64,000 bases of DNA from Burkholderiales bacterium (GCA_027487815.1 JAIYCW010000019.1:1-64000), one strand, 5' to 3'. Shown: positions 43,975-53,286, counted from the stretch's first letter. The notes: generated by a model not told the origin, from the sequence alone. Program-made: numbers and translations.

Positions 43975-45279
43975 TCAGACTCCCCGGGCTTTTTCGGCGA
44001 TCTTGAGCGCGCGCTTCATGTCGCCAATCAGATCATCGATGTGTTCGAGACCCACCGAAACTCGCAAGGTGCCCTCGCCAATGCCTGCTGCGGCGAGCGC
44101 GGCGGCGTCCATGCGGAAGTGGGTGGTGGAGGCCGGGTGAATGATGAGCGATTTGGCATCGCCCACATTGGCCAGATGAGAAAAGACCTGCAGCGCTTCA
44201 ACGAACGCACGTCCGGCCTGGCGATCAGCCTTCAGATCGAAGCTGAAGACGGCACCTGCGCCACGCGGCAAGAGTTTTTGGGCTAGGGCATAGTCTGGAT
44301 GGGTGGGTAATGCGGGATGCGATACGCGGGCCACCATCGGATGCTCGGCAAGAAAGTGGGCGAGCTTGAGGGCATTATCGACGTGGCGGGTCATGCGCAA
44401 GGAGAGCGTTTCAATACCTTGCAGAATTTGGAACGCGTTCATCGGGGCCATGCAGGCGCCGAAGTCGCGCAAGCCTTCACGCCGGGCACGCAAGAGGAAG
44501 GGGGCTACCGTGCTTTCCTCGGCAAACACCATGCCGTGGAAGCCCTCGTAAGCTTCAGTCAGCTCCGGAAATCGTGTGGAACGGGTCCAGTCAAAGCGCC
44601 CGGAATCCACCAGCAAGCCGCCCAGTACTGTGCCGTGTCCGCACAAAAACTTGGTCGCCGAGTGATAAATCAGCGCCGCACCAAGGTCGCCGGGTTTGAT
44701 CAACCAAGGCGTGGTGAAGGTGGAATCAACCAGCAGCGGCAATCCGTGATCAACGCCCAGTTGGGCGATAGTGGGGATATCCAGCACATCCAGGCCGGGG
44801 TTGCCCACGGTTTCGCCAAACAGCAACTTGGTATTGGGCTGGATCGCGGCGCGCCAAGCGTCGACATTGCGCGGCTCCACGAAGGTGGTGCTGATGCCAA
44901 AGCGAGAAAGGGTGTAGTGCAGAAGGTTGTGGGAGCCGCCGTAAAGTGCGCGCGAGGCGACGATATGGCTGCCAGCCCCTGCCAGGGTCGCAATGGCGAG
45001 ATGGAGCGCGGCTTGACCGCTTGCGGTGCCGATCGCGCCCACCCCTGATTCGAGTGCGGACACTCGCTCTTCAAGTGCGGCTACCGTAGGGTTGCTGATA
45101 CGGGAATACACATGACCCGCGCGCTCCATGTTGAAGAGGGCCGCAGCATGATCCGAGTCCTGGAACTGAAACGCCGTGGACATGTAGATCGGTACTGCGC
45201 GTGCGCCAGTGGTGGGGTCCGGGCTGTAGCCTGCATGCAGGCTCAGGGTATCGAATTGGTAAAAATCAGGTGCGCTCAT
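43975..45279 (-). CDS. metY: O-acetylhomoserine/O-succinylhomoserine sulfhydrylase
   Basis: 434 residues of the Cys/Met metabolism PLP-enzyme family. It makes homocysteine from an activated homoserine and sulfide. Motifs are TLSLHAGYSPDPTTGARAVP, the PLP-phosphate region YSRISNPTVAALEERVSALE, ASGQAALHLA, LVDSTFTTPWLIKP and the Schiff-base Lys in IYHSATKFLCGHGTVLGG. The size and the GHGTVLGG run fit MetY-type direct sulfhydrylases better than MetB or MetC. The choice between acetyl and succinyl donor cannot be made here. I saw no SAM or SAH riboswitch in the 120 bp upstream. Confidence 0.92.
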   Translation of the reverse strand: MSAPDFYQFDTLSLHAGYSPDPTTGARAVPIYMSTAFQFQDSDHAAALFNMERAGHVYSRISNPTVAALEERVSALESGVGAIGTASGQAALHLAIATLAGAGSHIVASRALYGGSHNLLHYTLSRFGISTTFVEPRNVDAWRAAIQPNTKLLFGETVGNPGLDVLDIPTIAQLGVDHGLPLLVDSTFTTPWLIKPGDLGAALIYHSATKFLCGHGTVLGGLLVDSGRFDWTRSTRFPELTEAYEGFHGMVFAEESTVAPFLLRARREGLRDFGACMAPMNAFQILQGIETLSLRMTRHVDNALKLAHFLAEHPMVARVSHPALPTHPDYALAQKLLPRGAGAVFSFDLKADRQAGRAFVEALQVFSHLANVGDAKSLIIHPASTTHFRMDAAALAAAGIGEGTLRVSVGLEHIDDLIGDMKRALKIAEKARGV

Positions 45280-45402
45280 GGGGCGATGATACCTTCAGCG
45301 CTGCCAAAAATCCGACACCTGGCGCTTGATCGCAGGCGCTTTTGGCATGTGCTGGTGTGGGATGCCGTGACTAAACCGCGCCAGCCTGTAACAATCGCGT
45401 CT

Positions 45403-46524
45403 ATGAGTAGCAAGCCGCAATATCGGGTCGGTGCAGCGGGTCTTGATCCGCGGGACTGGCGACTGATTGAAATCGTTTTCAAGCACAGCCAATACAACAA
45501 GTTTGAGTACGTGTTGGTGGCGCAGGCCGGACCAGATAGCGTGGATATTCTGATTGCCAACACCATGGCTCCCGAGGGCGTCGCGGCGGTTGTGAAGGTA
45601 CGCGAGTCCAATCGGGTCACCCCGGTGATTTCGGCAGTGCCGCGCGGCGCGCCAAGTTCAGCCCGCCACGCTATCTCCATCGACCGACTCACCTTGCAAC
45701 TGTTGCCTATTTTGAATCGGGTGGTGGAAATCGAGCTGTTGGGTGAGCGCTTGTTGGTGCGGGCCGTGCCACCCGCTGCTGCTGCGCCCCGGCCGGAAAC
45801 GAAAGCCTCCAACCTTGTTCAGTTCCCTGGCCCTGCAAATCTGGCTCGACCTGTTGCAGAAGCGGGGCCTGTGCCAAGCCTGCCAGCCAAGACCCCTGCA
45901 GCTGCCCCCCCTGTGACCCAGGCAGATTCTCCTGCGTCAGACTTCGCTCCCTCCGGTTCGTCGGAAACTGCGCTTAAAGTACTCATCGTGGACGATAGCC
46001 CAACAGTGCGTAAGCAGCTGGGACTGGCATTCGAACGCATGGGTTTAGCTGTGTTCAGCGCCGCCGATGCGCAACGGGCGCTGGAAATTCTCGAAGACCA
46101 GCATGTCGATTTGGCGATGGTGGATGTTGTCATGCCCGAGATCGATGGCTACAAACTAACCCGTGAGCTCAAACGCCGAGCCAAAGCGCAAGGCAAGTTT
46201 TTGCCGGTGATTATTCTGACCAGCCGCAGCTCGCCCTTTGACCTGGCGCGTGGCGCGCTCTCTGGATGTGACAGCTACCTGGCCAAGCCGGTGCCGCCAC
46301 TAGCGTTGGAAGCAGCTGTGCATAAGCAATTAAGACGGGCGCTTGCGATCGATGATTTGGGCGCGTATTTGAAGCCTCTCCTGCCAGGCCATTCCAGCCT
46401 GGCCGCGCCTTCCCCTCAGGCTGCCCAACCAGCCGAGCCACAACCCGCTCAAGCCAGCGCGCCCCCGGTGGCCGAAACTTCTTCAGTAGGCAACTGGCTG
46501 ACCAGGATGCGGGGGCCGCGCTAG
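45403..46524 (+). CDS. PilG-like response regulator with an N-terminal domain of unknown type
   Basis: 373 residues from the ATG at 45403. Residues about 15-120 form a globular domain with alternating strands and helices (DWRLIEIVFKHSQYNKFEYV, VDILIANTMAPEGVAAVVK) that looks receiver-like but has no Asp pocket. A 60-residue Pro/Ala linker follows. Residues 191-311 are a full receiver: VLIVDDSPTVRKQL (D197, D198), phosphoacceptor D241 in AMVDVVMPEIDG, T273 and K295. The C-terminal tail of about 60 residues is low-complexity. No DNA-binding domain is present. It is first in a four-gene chemosensory operon and its stop overlaps the next start by 1 base. It probably relays phosphate from the CheA-like kinase. 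Confidence 0.85.
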   Translation: MSSKPQYRVGAAGLDPRDWRLIEIVFKHSQYNKFEYVLVAQAGPDSVDILIANTMAPEGVAAVVKVRESNRVTPVISAVPRGAPSSARHAISIDRLTLQLLPILNRVVEIELLGERLLVRAVPPAAAAPRPETKASNLVQFPGPANLARPVAEAGPVPSLPAKTPAAAPPVTQADSPASDFAPSGSSETALKVLIVDDSPTVRKQLGLAFERMGLAVFSAADAQRALEILEDQHVDLAMVDVVMPEIDGYKLTRELKRRAKAQGKFLPVIILTSRSSPFDLARGALSGCDSYLAKPVPPLALEAAVHKQLRRALAIDDLGAYLKPLLPGHSSLAAPSPQAAQPAEPQPAQASAPPVAETSSVGNWLTRMRGPR

Positions 46525-46979
46525 TGTCCTACGGGATTACGCTGGGCTTGTGGGGCCTGCGCCTGCCTGCGGTGGCGGCTTATCAGGAGACCGCTGACGT
46601 TTATCCCGTGCTTGGAGCGGCGCCGGGTGTGGTTGGAATGCTGGCGCTTCATGCCAAGCCTTGCATCGTTGTGCAAAGTAAGTATGGGGACGGGGCGGGG
46701 CAGCGAAAGTCCAACCCCTGGCGCATGATCACCTTCGATGTGATGCCGCAAAGCTGGGCGCTCATCGTGGATGCTGCTCCTGAGCGCATCGGGGATGAGC
46801 TTGTGGCGCAAAGGCCTCCAAACCCCAGCTTGGAAGCGCACCCGCCTTCGATTCCTGCACCTCCAGCGGCGTTTCTTTTTGATGGTGTTGTTGCCGGTGG
46901 CCGGGTCTGGTGGCAGTTCGAACCGGCCGGGTTGCTGCAATGGCTATTGGACGGCGCCAAAGGGCAGCTTGCGGCATGA
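46524..46979 (+). CDS. Degenerate CheW-like coupling protein
   Basis: 151 residues from a GTG that overlaps the preceding stop codon by 1 base. The start (GITLGLWGLRLPAVAAYQET), VYPVLGAAPGVVGMLALHAK, and a strand-rich middle (RMITFDVMPQSWALIVDAAP) follow the order of a CheW/PilI fold, but the usual GI-x-N-x-RG core is missing and similarity is low. Position is the main support: it lies between the response regulator and the receptor, as pilI does in pil-chp operons. A proline-rich stretch near residue 100 breaks the domain. The ATGA overlap with the receptor gene implies coupled translation. It could instead be a lineage-specific protein unrelated to CheW. Confidence 0.6.
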   Translation: MSYGITLGLWGLRLPAVAAYQETADVYPVLGAAPGVVGMLALHAKPCIVVQSKYGDGAGQRKSNPWRMITFDVMPQSWALIVDAAPERIGDELVAQRPPNPSLEAHPPSIPAPPAAFLFDGVVAGGRVWWQFEPAGLLQWLLDGAKGQLAA

Positions 46980-48331
46980 CAGGACATGGAGTGTCGGTGG
47001 GCTGGGTAGTATTCGGGGTCCTGCTGGGTATGGGCCTTGGAAGTGTTGGCGCTTGGTGGTGGGGACGACGTGCGTTGTTGCGCCAGGGCCAACGGGTGCA
47101 GGCAGTCCTTCAGCGCGCCTTGCAAGGCGATACTCAGGCGCGTCTTGAAGCGGGATCAGCCGGCCTTTTAACCGCGGGGCTGAACCAGATGCTGAGCGAA
47201 CGCACCCATTGGCTGAGCCAGGGGCAGCATGACAGCGAGGCGCTTAATCAATCGGTGGTCCGGATCATGCAGGCGGTCGGAGAGATCGCAACCAGCAAGG
47301 ATCTGAGTCGGCGTGTGCCGGTGACCGAGGATGTCACGGGGGCGATTGCTGATGCGTTGAACCTGTTGAATGAAGAGACCGCGCGGGTGCTTGGCGAGGT
47401 CGCGCTAGTGTCCAAGCAAGTGGCGCATGCGACCGTGGCTGTCAAGACCCAAAGTGATCTCGCTAGCCAGGCCGCCGGGCGTGAACAGCGCGAGGTGGAG
47501 CTGGCGGCCAGGGAGCTCGGGCAGGCTGCAGACGCATTGAGTTCAATTGCAGCGCGTGCCCGGGCCAGCAATGAGGCGGCTGAGCACGCTGTGCGTGCCA
47601 ATGCCACGGCTGATCAGTGTTTTGATGAAACCCATCTAAGCATTACCCAATCGCGTCTTGACATCATGCAAACCGAGCAGCGAGTCAAGCGGCTGGGCGA
47701 GCGTTCGCTGGAAATCGGGCAAGTGGTTGCAGTGATGCAGCAACTTGCGCAGCGCACCGGGGTGTTGGCGCTGAATGCCTCCTTGCACGCGGTGGCAGTC
47801 GGGCAGGCCGCTGAGGCAGTGGGTAGTTCGGGCGCGGCGCATGGTGAATCGGTGAGTGAGTCGGTGGATGCCTCCGAGGCCGCGCGCCGGTTTGCCAAGG
47901 TGGCGCAGGAAGTGCGCAGGCTTTCAGACAACGCCCGCGAGGCGGCACAAAGCGCGGGCGAACTGGTGCAGGCGGTGCGTATCGACATCCAGGCAACTGC
48001 GCAAGCGATGCAGCTGCTCAGCGAGCGCAGTGAGTTGATCACCCAGATGTCACAGCGGGCTCATGGCGCTATGGCGCAGGCCCGCAACAGCACCGAGCAA
48101 TTGGCGGGTAGCGTGCGTGATATTGCGCGTTCGTCTCACGAGCAGGCGAAGGTGGGCGCCGGGCTGCAGGAGCGTGCCCGCATCATTCAGGAAGCCAGCG
48201 AGGAAACCACCCGACAGTTGCAAGCTCAGGCCCTGGAGACCCGGCGGCTGGTGGAATATGCCAAGGCCCTGCTTGATGAGGTGAGTGTGTTTCGCTTGCC
48301 TGCGGCCTCAGAGAGATCTGATCGCCCATGA
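46976..48331 (+). CDS. Minimal PilJ-like chemoreceptor with one membrane helix and an insertion at the tip
   Basis: 451 residues. A single N-terminal membrane helix (VVFGVLLGMGLGSVGAWWWG) is followed directly by a HAMP-like region (about 94-142) and a long helical signalling domain. There is no periplasmic ligand-binding domain. The hairpin tip begins TGVLALNASLHAVAVGQ, close to the universal TN-LLALNAA-EAARAGE, and resumes at RRFAKVAQEVRRLSDNA. Between them lie 26 extra residues (about 278-303) rich in Gly, Ser, Glu and Ala. The tip is the contact surface for CheA and CheW, so the insertion is striking. Both ends of the gene overlap their neighbours by 4 bp (ATGA). No CheR pentapeptide is visible at the C-terminus. 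Confidence 0.86.
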   Translation: MTGHGVSVGWVVFGVLLGMGLGSVGAWWWGRRALLRQGQRVQAVLQRALQGDTQARLEAGSAGLLTAGLNQMLSERTHWLSQGQHDSEALNQSVVRIMQAVGEIATSKDLSRRVPVTEDVTGAIADALNLLNEETARVLGEVALVSKQVAHATVAVKTQSDLASQAAGREQREVELAARELGQAADALSSIAARARASNEAAEHAVRANATADQCFDETHLSITQSRLDIMQTEQRVKRLGERSLEIGQVVAVMQQLAQRTGVLALNASLHAVAVGQAAEAVGSSGAAHGESVSESVDASEAARRFAKVAQEVRRLSDNAREAAQSAGELVQAVRIDIQATAQAMQLLSERSELITQMSQRAHGAMAQARNSTEQLAGSVRDIARSSHEQAKVGAGLQERARIIQEASEETTRQLQAQALETRRLVEYAKALLDEVSVFRLPAASERSDRP

Positions 48332-51147
48332 GCGCAGGGGTTGATGTTACCCAAGAGGAGCTGGATCTATTGGCGCAGGCCAGTCAGGATCTCGCTCTTG
48401 AGTGCCTGCCTGCTTTGCTGCAAGCGGCTCAGGCACCCGATCTTCATGGTGAGCAGTATCGTGAGGTGTTTCAGGCTATGGGTGAGCGCTTGACAGCGCT
48501 GGGGCAGGCCTGCGGCTTTGTTGGGGTGAGGTGGCTTGCGCAGCGCCTGGAGGCCATCGGACCTGCTCTGGAACGATTGGCCTTAAAGGGCGAGAAGCCG
48601 GATGCGATCGTGCCGATGTTGGTGATGCTCCCGCAATCACTTGAAGCCTACTTTACGCAGCCTGCTGAAGGCCGCCACGCCGAGGAGCTGATCACCCAGT
48701 GCCTTGAGCCTTTGGCCTTGCAGCTTGATGCGGGCTTGGACACCTCACCAGGCACGATTCACCAAGTAGCCGTCGTGGAGAAACGGCAGCGGCTTGACCT
48801 CGAGCCGATGCAGCTGCGGGCTGAAGATTTACAGGCCCCGGGACTGTTGGCGAATGATCCCCAACTGCTCGAGGTGCTTGAGTCGGAGCTTCCCCAATTA
48901 GCCGCACGTTTGCTCGTTCACGCCAGGCAGGCCGACGCAGTTTCGGACGATGCAGGGCTCGACGAGCTGCGCCGAATTGCACATACCCTCAAGGGGTCGG
49001 CCAATACTGCTGGGCTGCGCTACCTGGCAGTCATGGCGCATTTACTGGAAGAGTGGCTGCTGGAGCATCCTGAGGCAGAGGGGCCCACGACTGGTGCCGA
49101 TCCGAACGGCAGCTCTAAGGTGATGCTTAGCCCCTGGTGCCATGCCATTCAACAAAGTGTTGAAGCAGCAATGCGCGGCCAAGCGGTACCGCCTGATGCG
49201 ATTGAGGCCTATCGCAATTTGTACACCGCGCTCGTGGGGCAAGCGCCCCCGCAACTCGTTGAAATCGTGATGCAAGCCCAGGCAAATTTCAAATCAGTCT
49301 CGGCTGACGCTGCTGCTCACTGCACCAACGAAGTTTCCGGATTGGCGCCTGCTTCTACCTTGAGCGCTGGTTCCGCGGGAGTGCTTGAGCGTCAAGGCGC
49401 GCTTGCCCAGCATTTAGCGCAGGCCCAGTCGGAGCTGGGCAGCCTGCAGACGCTGCGCGGTGCCAGCCGCACCGCGACCGACCGGCTGGCGATGCTAAGC
49501 ACTGAGTTGCAAACGCTCGCGGATCGGCAGCGGGTATTGCTGCAAACCGGCGCAGCCAAAGTGAATTTCGAGCAACAACAAGGTGAGCTCGATCAACTCG
49601 CCCGGCGGGTGGATGAGCTGGTGCAGGACCAGCGCCAGACGCTTGCGAGTTTTGATGAGCATTTGTGGAATCTGCGAGAGGCCACCGAGAGTCTGCAGAC
49701 CGAGCAGCAACTCGCCTACGACGCCTTGTGGAGTGCGCAGGCGGTCGGCCTGGACCAGTTGGGCGCGCGCTTGGAGCGGGTTGTCCGGCAGGTGAGCCAC
49801 GCCACCGGCAAACCCGCAAAGCTGATACTGGAAGCCCCGGGGGTCAGGATTCCGCGCGCCGATCAGGATGCCTTGATCGAAGTGCTGGGTCATTTGCTGC
49901 GCAACGCGGTAGACCACGGAATTGAACCGCCTTCTGAGCGCGCGCGGTTGGGCAAGCCGGAACAAGGACTGGTGCGGGTGTTAGCCAAAAGCAGTCATGC
50001 GGGTATCACCCTGGAGGTCAGCGACGACGGCCGGGGCTTGAATATGCCCGCGATTGAGCAGCGTGCACGCGACCTCGGGTGGCTTGGTGCCGGAGAGTCT
50101 GCACCTGAAGCAGCGAGCCTTGCGCAATGGATTTTCGAGCCGGGATTTTCAACCCAGCCGAGCAGCAATCTTTGGTCGGGCCGGGGGATCGGGTTGGATG
50201 TGGTGCGCTCAATGGTGCTGGCGCATGCCGGTGAGGTTGAATTGATGCTTCCCAACCGGTTCGTGGTGTTTTGGCCAGCGCCCGGGCAGCAAATCCCGGT
50301 GCTTACCGTGCCTTTGCCCGGCGGCCAAATTGCACTGTTTGCGCCCCAGCTCCAGGAAGTGCTGGACGCCTGGCCTTCAGATGAGGCGGCTGCTCCACCG
50401 GGTGCTGTTATCGATCTGCTCAGCCGCATCCTGCTGCCACAACTCGCGGGTGCGCGAGAATCTTTTGACGCCCATGAGGCCATGCAACAAGAAAGTGGTT
50501 CTGCGGGCTTGTTGCTGAGGCTTGAAGGCTTACCCTGGGTGCGGGTTCCGGATCTGGGTTCGGCTTTGCGCGTACCCCTCTATCCGCTACCCGCATGGGC
50601 CGCCCAAGGGGCCGGGTTGATGGGCGCCTGTGTGATGGGCGATGGCAAAACCCTGATGGTGTTGCACCTGGGATTGTGGCTGCAGGCGGGAGCGCCGCTC
50701 CTGGGGGGGCAGGCTGATGATGGACAGACCCCGGTAAAGGCTGGCTTGGCTGGCGATCCCCGGCCCACTGTGCTCGTAGTGGACGATGCTGTGGTGGTGC
50801 GACAGCAAACTGCAAGATACATGCAGGATTGTGGTTGGCGGGTGCAGCAGGCGGCCGACGGACTGGAAGCCTTGCGCATGATCGAACAGCGCATACCGGA
50901 TTTGATTCTCAGCGACCTTGAAATGCCCCGCTGCAATGGCATGGAGCTGGCCAGTCGATTGAGGCAACGGCCAGCCACCAGTGCGGTGCCCCTGATCATG
51001 ATTACCTCACGCTCGGGAGCCGCCTTGCGCGCCCAAGCCCAAAGCAGTGGGGTGGATGAAGTTTTAACCAAGCCTTTTGATGAATTGGCATTACAACAGG
51101 CCATCATGCGCCTGGCTCCCTTGCCCAGTCAGGCCGCCATCGGCTAG
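48328..51147 (+). CDS. ChpA/PilL-like hybrid chemosensory kinase (Hpt, ATPase, CheW, receiver)
   Basis: 939 residues, starting in an ATGA overlap with the receptor gene. Residues 10-120 look like an Hpt bundle with no phosphorylatable His. Residues 178-250 are an intact Hpt with His219 in RRIAHTLKGSANTAGL. Residues 350-470 are a Gln-rich coiled coil where the dimerisation domain should be. The ATPase domain follows (N527 in GHLLRNAVDHGIE, SDDGRG at 565-570, SGRGIGLD at 617-624), then a CheW-like domain (about 655-790). The C-terminal receiver (814-930) has D819/D820, phosphoacceptor D863 and K915. This is the ChpA plan with only two Hpt modules. It should autophosphorylate and pass phosphate to its own receiver and the PilG-like protein. 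Confidence 0.88.
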   Translation: MSAGVDVTQEELDLLAQASQDLALECLPALLQAAQAPDLHGEQYREVFQAMGERLTALGQACGFVGVRWLAQRLEAIGPALERLALKGEKPDAIVPMLVMLPQSLEAYFTQPAEGRHAEELITQCLEPLALQLDAGLDTSPGTIHQVAVVEKRQRLDLEPMQLRAEDLQAPGLLANDPQLLEVLESELPQLAARLLVHARQADAVSDDAGLDELRRIAHTLKGSANTAGLRYLAVMAHLLEEWLLEHPEAEGPTTGADPNGSSKVMLSPWCHAIQQSVEAAMRGQAVPPDAIEAYRNLYTALVGQAPPQLVEIVMQAQANFKSVSADAAAHCTNEVSGLAPASTLSAGSAGVLERQGALAQHLAQAQSELGSLQTLRGASRTATDRLAMLSTELQTLADRQRVLLQTGAAKVNFEQQQGELDQLARRVDELVQDQRQTLASFDEHLWNLREATESLQTEQQLAYDALWSAQAVGLDQLGARLERVVRQVSHATGKPAKLILEAPGVRIPRADQDALIEVLGHLLRNAVDHGIEPPSERARLGKPEQGLVRVLAKSSHAGITLEVSDDGRGLNMPAIEQRARDLGWLGAGESAPEAASLAQWIFEPGFSTQPSSNLWSGRGIGLDVVRSMVLAHAGEVELMLPNRFVVFWPAPGQQIPVLTVPLPGGQIALFAPQLQEVLDAWPSDEAAAPPGAVIDLLSRILLPQLAGARESFDAHEAMQQESGSAGLLLRLEGLPWVRVPDLGSALRVPLYPLPAWAAQGAGLMGACVMGDGKTLMVLHLGLWLQAGAPLLGGQADDGQTPVKAGLAGDPRPTVLVVDDAVVVRQQTARYMQDCGWRVQQAADGLEALRMIEQRIPDLILSDLEMPRCNGMELASRLRQRPATSAVPLIMITSRSGAALRAQAQSSGVDEVLTKPFDELALQQAIMRLAPLPSQAAIG

Positions 51148-51184
51148 CATCAGGGCATAACAAGATCGCCAAAGGGGGCGTGGC

Positions 51185-51649
51185 ATGCAAGTCAGTGAAG
51201 TTCTGCGGGTAAAAGGCAGCACGCTTTATACGGTGACGCCCAACGAGAAGTTGTCCGATTGTGTGGTGATCATGGCCGAGCACGATATTGGCTCATTGGT
51301 TGTGATGGAAAAGGGCAAGCTGATCGGCATCATCACCTTTCGAGAGGTGATTCGCGTGTTGGCCAAGCGCCAGATCGAGCATCGGATTGGGCCCACGCCA
51401 CCAGTGGCAGAAATCGGGGTGGCTGAGGTGATGAATCGTGAGCCCATCATTGCGCAACCCGATATGGATGTAAACGAGTTGCGCCGCATGATGCTCGATA
51501 CCCACCAGCGTTATTTGCCAGTGATGGATGGCGATACCTTGCTGGGCGTCATCTCGTTTCACGATGTGGCCAAAGCGGTGCTTGAGGAGCAGGGCTTCGA
51601 GAATCGGATGCTTAAAGCCTACATCCGTGATTGGCCTGAACAGGGTTGA
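51185..51649 (+). CDS. Two-CBS-domain protein
   Basis: 154 residues made of two CBS motifs and little else: VTPNEKLSDCVVIMAEHDIG with LIGIITFREVIRVLAK, and IIAQPDMDVNELRRMMLDTH with LLGVISFHDVAKAVLE. CBS pairs bind adenosine nucleotides and act as energy sensors. Stand-alone CBS pairs like this one (YrpB/CbsX-like) have many proposed partners and no fixed role. It starts 37 bp after the chemosensory kinase gene on the same strand and ends 25 bp before surE, so it could be co-transcribed with either. Confidence 0.9.
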   Translation: MQVSEVLRVKGSTLYTVTPNEKLSDCVVIMAEHDIGSLVVMEKGKLIGIITFREVIRVLAKRQIEHRIGPTPPVAEIGVAEVMNREPIIAQPDMDVNELRRMMLDTHQRYLPVMDGDTLLGVISFHDVAKAVLEEQGFENRMLKAYIRDWPEQG

Positions 51650-51674
51650 GCGCGGCGTCCCGTAAAATGGCGGG

Positions 51675-52424
51675 ATGTTGATTCTTCTAAGCAATGACGA
51701 CGGCTATCAGTCCGCAGGCATCGCCGCATTAGCCCGTGTGGCCAGTGGGCTGGGCGAGATCGAAGTGGTAGCCCCGGAGCAAGACCGCAGTGCGGCCTCC
51801 AACTCTCTCACCCTGGATCGTCCGCTTGCGGCCCGCCGAGGGCTCAATGGGTTTCGCTATTTGAACGGCACGCCCACCGATTGTGTGCATGTGGCGCTCA
51901 CCGGGCTGTTACCTCAGCGTCCGCAATTGGTGCTTTCTGGCATCAATGATGGTGCGAATATGGGCGATGACACTCTTTATTCCGGCACCATCGCGGCGGC
52001 CACCGAAGGCTTCATGATGGGGATTCCCGGAATTGCATTTTCCTTGGTCAAGAAAGGCTATGCGTTTATTGATAGCGCGGCGCAAGCCGCTGGCGAAATC
52101 GCAGCTGCGCTTGCTCCGCGCTTGCTCGAACAACCGATGCTGCTGAATGTGAATTTGCCTGCTTGCCCCTATGACCAGATTCGCGGCTGGCAGACCACCC
52201 GGCTGGGTAAACGCCATCCTGCGCAAAACATGATTCCAACCACCAGCCCGAAAGGCGAAACCATGTATTGGATCGGCCCTTCTGGCGGGGCGCGCGATGC
52301 GGGCCCGGGTACTGACTTTTGGGCGGTCGAGCATCACTATGTTTCGATTACCGCGCTGAACCTGGATTTGACGCATTTGGCTGGCAACGTGCAGGTCGAT
52401 GACTGGCTCAAGCGCGCGCTATGA
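51675..52424 (+). CDS. surE: 5'/3'-nucleotidase SurE
   Basis: 249 residues. A divalent-metal phosphatase that dephosphorylates nucleoside monophosphates and exopolyphosphate and helps stationary-phase survival. The N-terminal metal-binding motif is [14 protein letters not shown] (Asp-Asp pair). AAPEQ-type region [20 protein letters not shown], the [12 protein letters not shown] motif and [20 protein letters not shown] follow, all conserved. Length matches the E. coli protein (253). It overlaps pcm by 4 bp (ATGA). The surE-pcm-nlpD order is the conserved stress cluster of proteobacteria. Confidence 0.96.
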   Translation: MLILLSNDDGYQSAGIAALARVASGLGEIEVVAPEQDRSAASNSLTLDRPLAARRGLNGFRYLNGTPTDCVHVALTGLLPQRPQLVLSGINDGANMGDDTLYSGTIAAATEGFMMGIPGIAFSLVKKGYAFIDSAAQAAGEIAAALAPRLLEQPMLLNVNLPACPYDQIRGWQTTRLGKRHPAQNMIPTTSPKGETMYWIGPSGGARDAGPGTDFWAVEHHYVSITALNLDLTHLAGNVQVDDWLKRAL

Positions 52425-53182
52425 ATTCACCGAAAACCCCAGGAGCAAGCGCTGAGCAACTCGCCAATCGGGCGGTGCAGCCCCGTGGACCCGCGATGGC
52501 CAAGCGTCTGGTCGATGCCGGCTTGGCGACGATGGCTCCGGATCGGGCGCGGGTGCGGATGGTCGAAGGGCTGAGATCGATGGGCGTGCGCGATGCGCAA
52601 GTGCTTGAAGCCATGCAAACCGTGCCGCGTCATGTGTTTGTTGAGGATGGGCTGGCGTCGAGGGCCTATGAAGACAGTGCTTTGCCCATCGGGTTTGGGC
52701 AAACGATATCCAAGCCATCCACGGTAGCCAGAATGCTTGAACTCGTGCTCGAAGGCATGAGCCCGGAGCGTCGAAGTGCGGCTCATGGCCTGGAGATTGG
52801 GACCGGCTGCGGTTATCAGGCGGCGGTGCTGGCCCAAATGATTGGCGATGTCGTGTCGATCGAGCGGCTGCGGGAGCTACACGAGCAGGCCCGCTCCAAC
52901 CTGCGTCCGTTTCGCCAACCGAACCTGCGCCTGGTTTATGGCGATGGCCGGCTGGGTGCTCAAAGTGCAGCGCCTTTTGATGTGGTGGTAGTCGCAGCTG
53001 CGGCGGATGCCATTGCTGACCCATGGTTGCTGCAGCTCAAGGTCGGCGGGCGCTTGATTGCTCCAGTGAAATTCGGGCAAGGGCAGGTGTTGCAGCTGGT
53101 GGAGCGCAGCGCTCAGGATCAATGGCAGCTCACCTCGCTCGATGCGGTGCGCTTTGTGCCGCTCAAGGCAGGCACTCGGTGA
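52421..53182 (+). CDS. pcm: Protein-L-isoaspartate O-methyltransferase
   Basis: 253 residues. It methylates isoaspartyl residues in aged proteins with SAM, starting their repair. Motifs are [40 protein letters not shown], the SAM site [17 protein letters not shown] and the C-terminal PLKAGTR. The N-terminal 45 residues are an extension compared with E. coli Pcm (208 residues), as in other Burkholderiales. Translation begins in an ATGA overlap with surE. Confidence 0.95.
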   Translation: MNSPKTPGASAEQLANRAVQPRGPAMAKRLVDAGLATMAPDRARVRMVEGLRSMGVRDAQVLEAMQTVPRHVFVEDGLASRAYEDSALPIGFGQTISKPSTVARMLELVLEGMSPERRSAAHGLEIGTGCGYQAAVLAQMIGDVVSIERLRELHEQARSNLRPFRQPNLRLVYGDGRLGAQSAAPFDVVVVAAAADAIADPWLLQLKVGGRLIAPVKFGQGQVLQLVERSAQDQWQLTSLDAVRFVPLKAGTR

Positions 53183-53286
53183 TGAAGGAATTATTGCCAT
53201 GGGGCCGGCGCTTGAGCGAAATGAATAAGGATGGAAATGTGTTGATGCCAATTCAGGCGCCGTTTGGCCATACTGAGATCGAGCTG

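Noticed and set aside
45280-45402. SAM- or SAH-riboswitch upstream of metY
   Set aside because: I looked for a conserved core in this 123-bp gap and found none; no terminator stem precedes the metY start.
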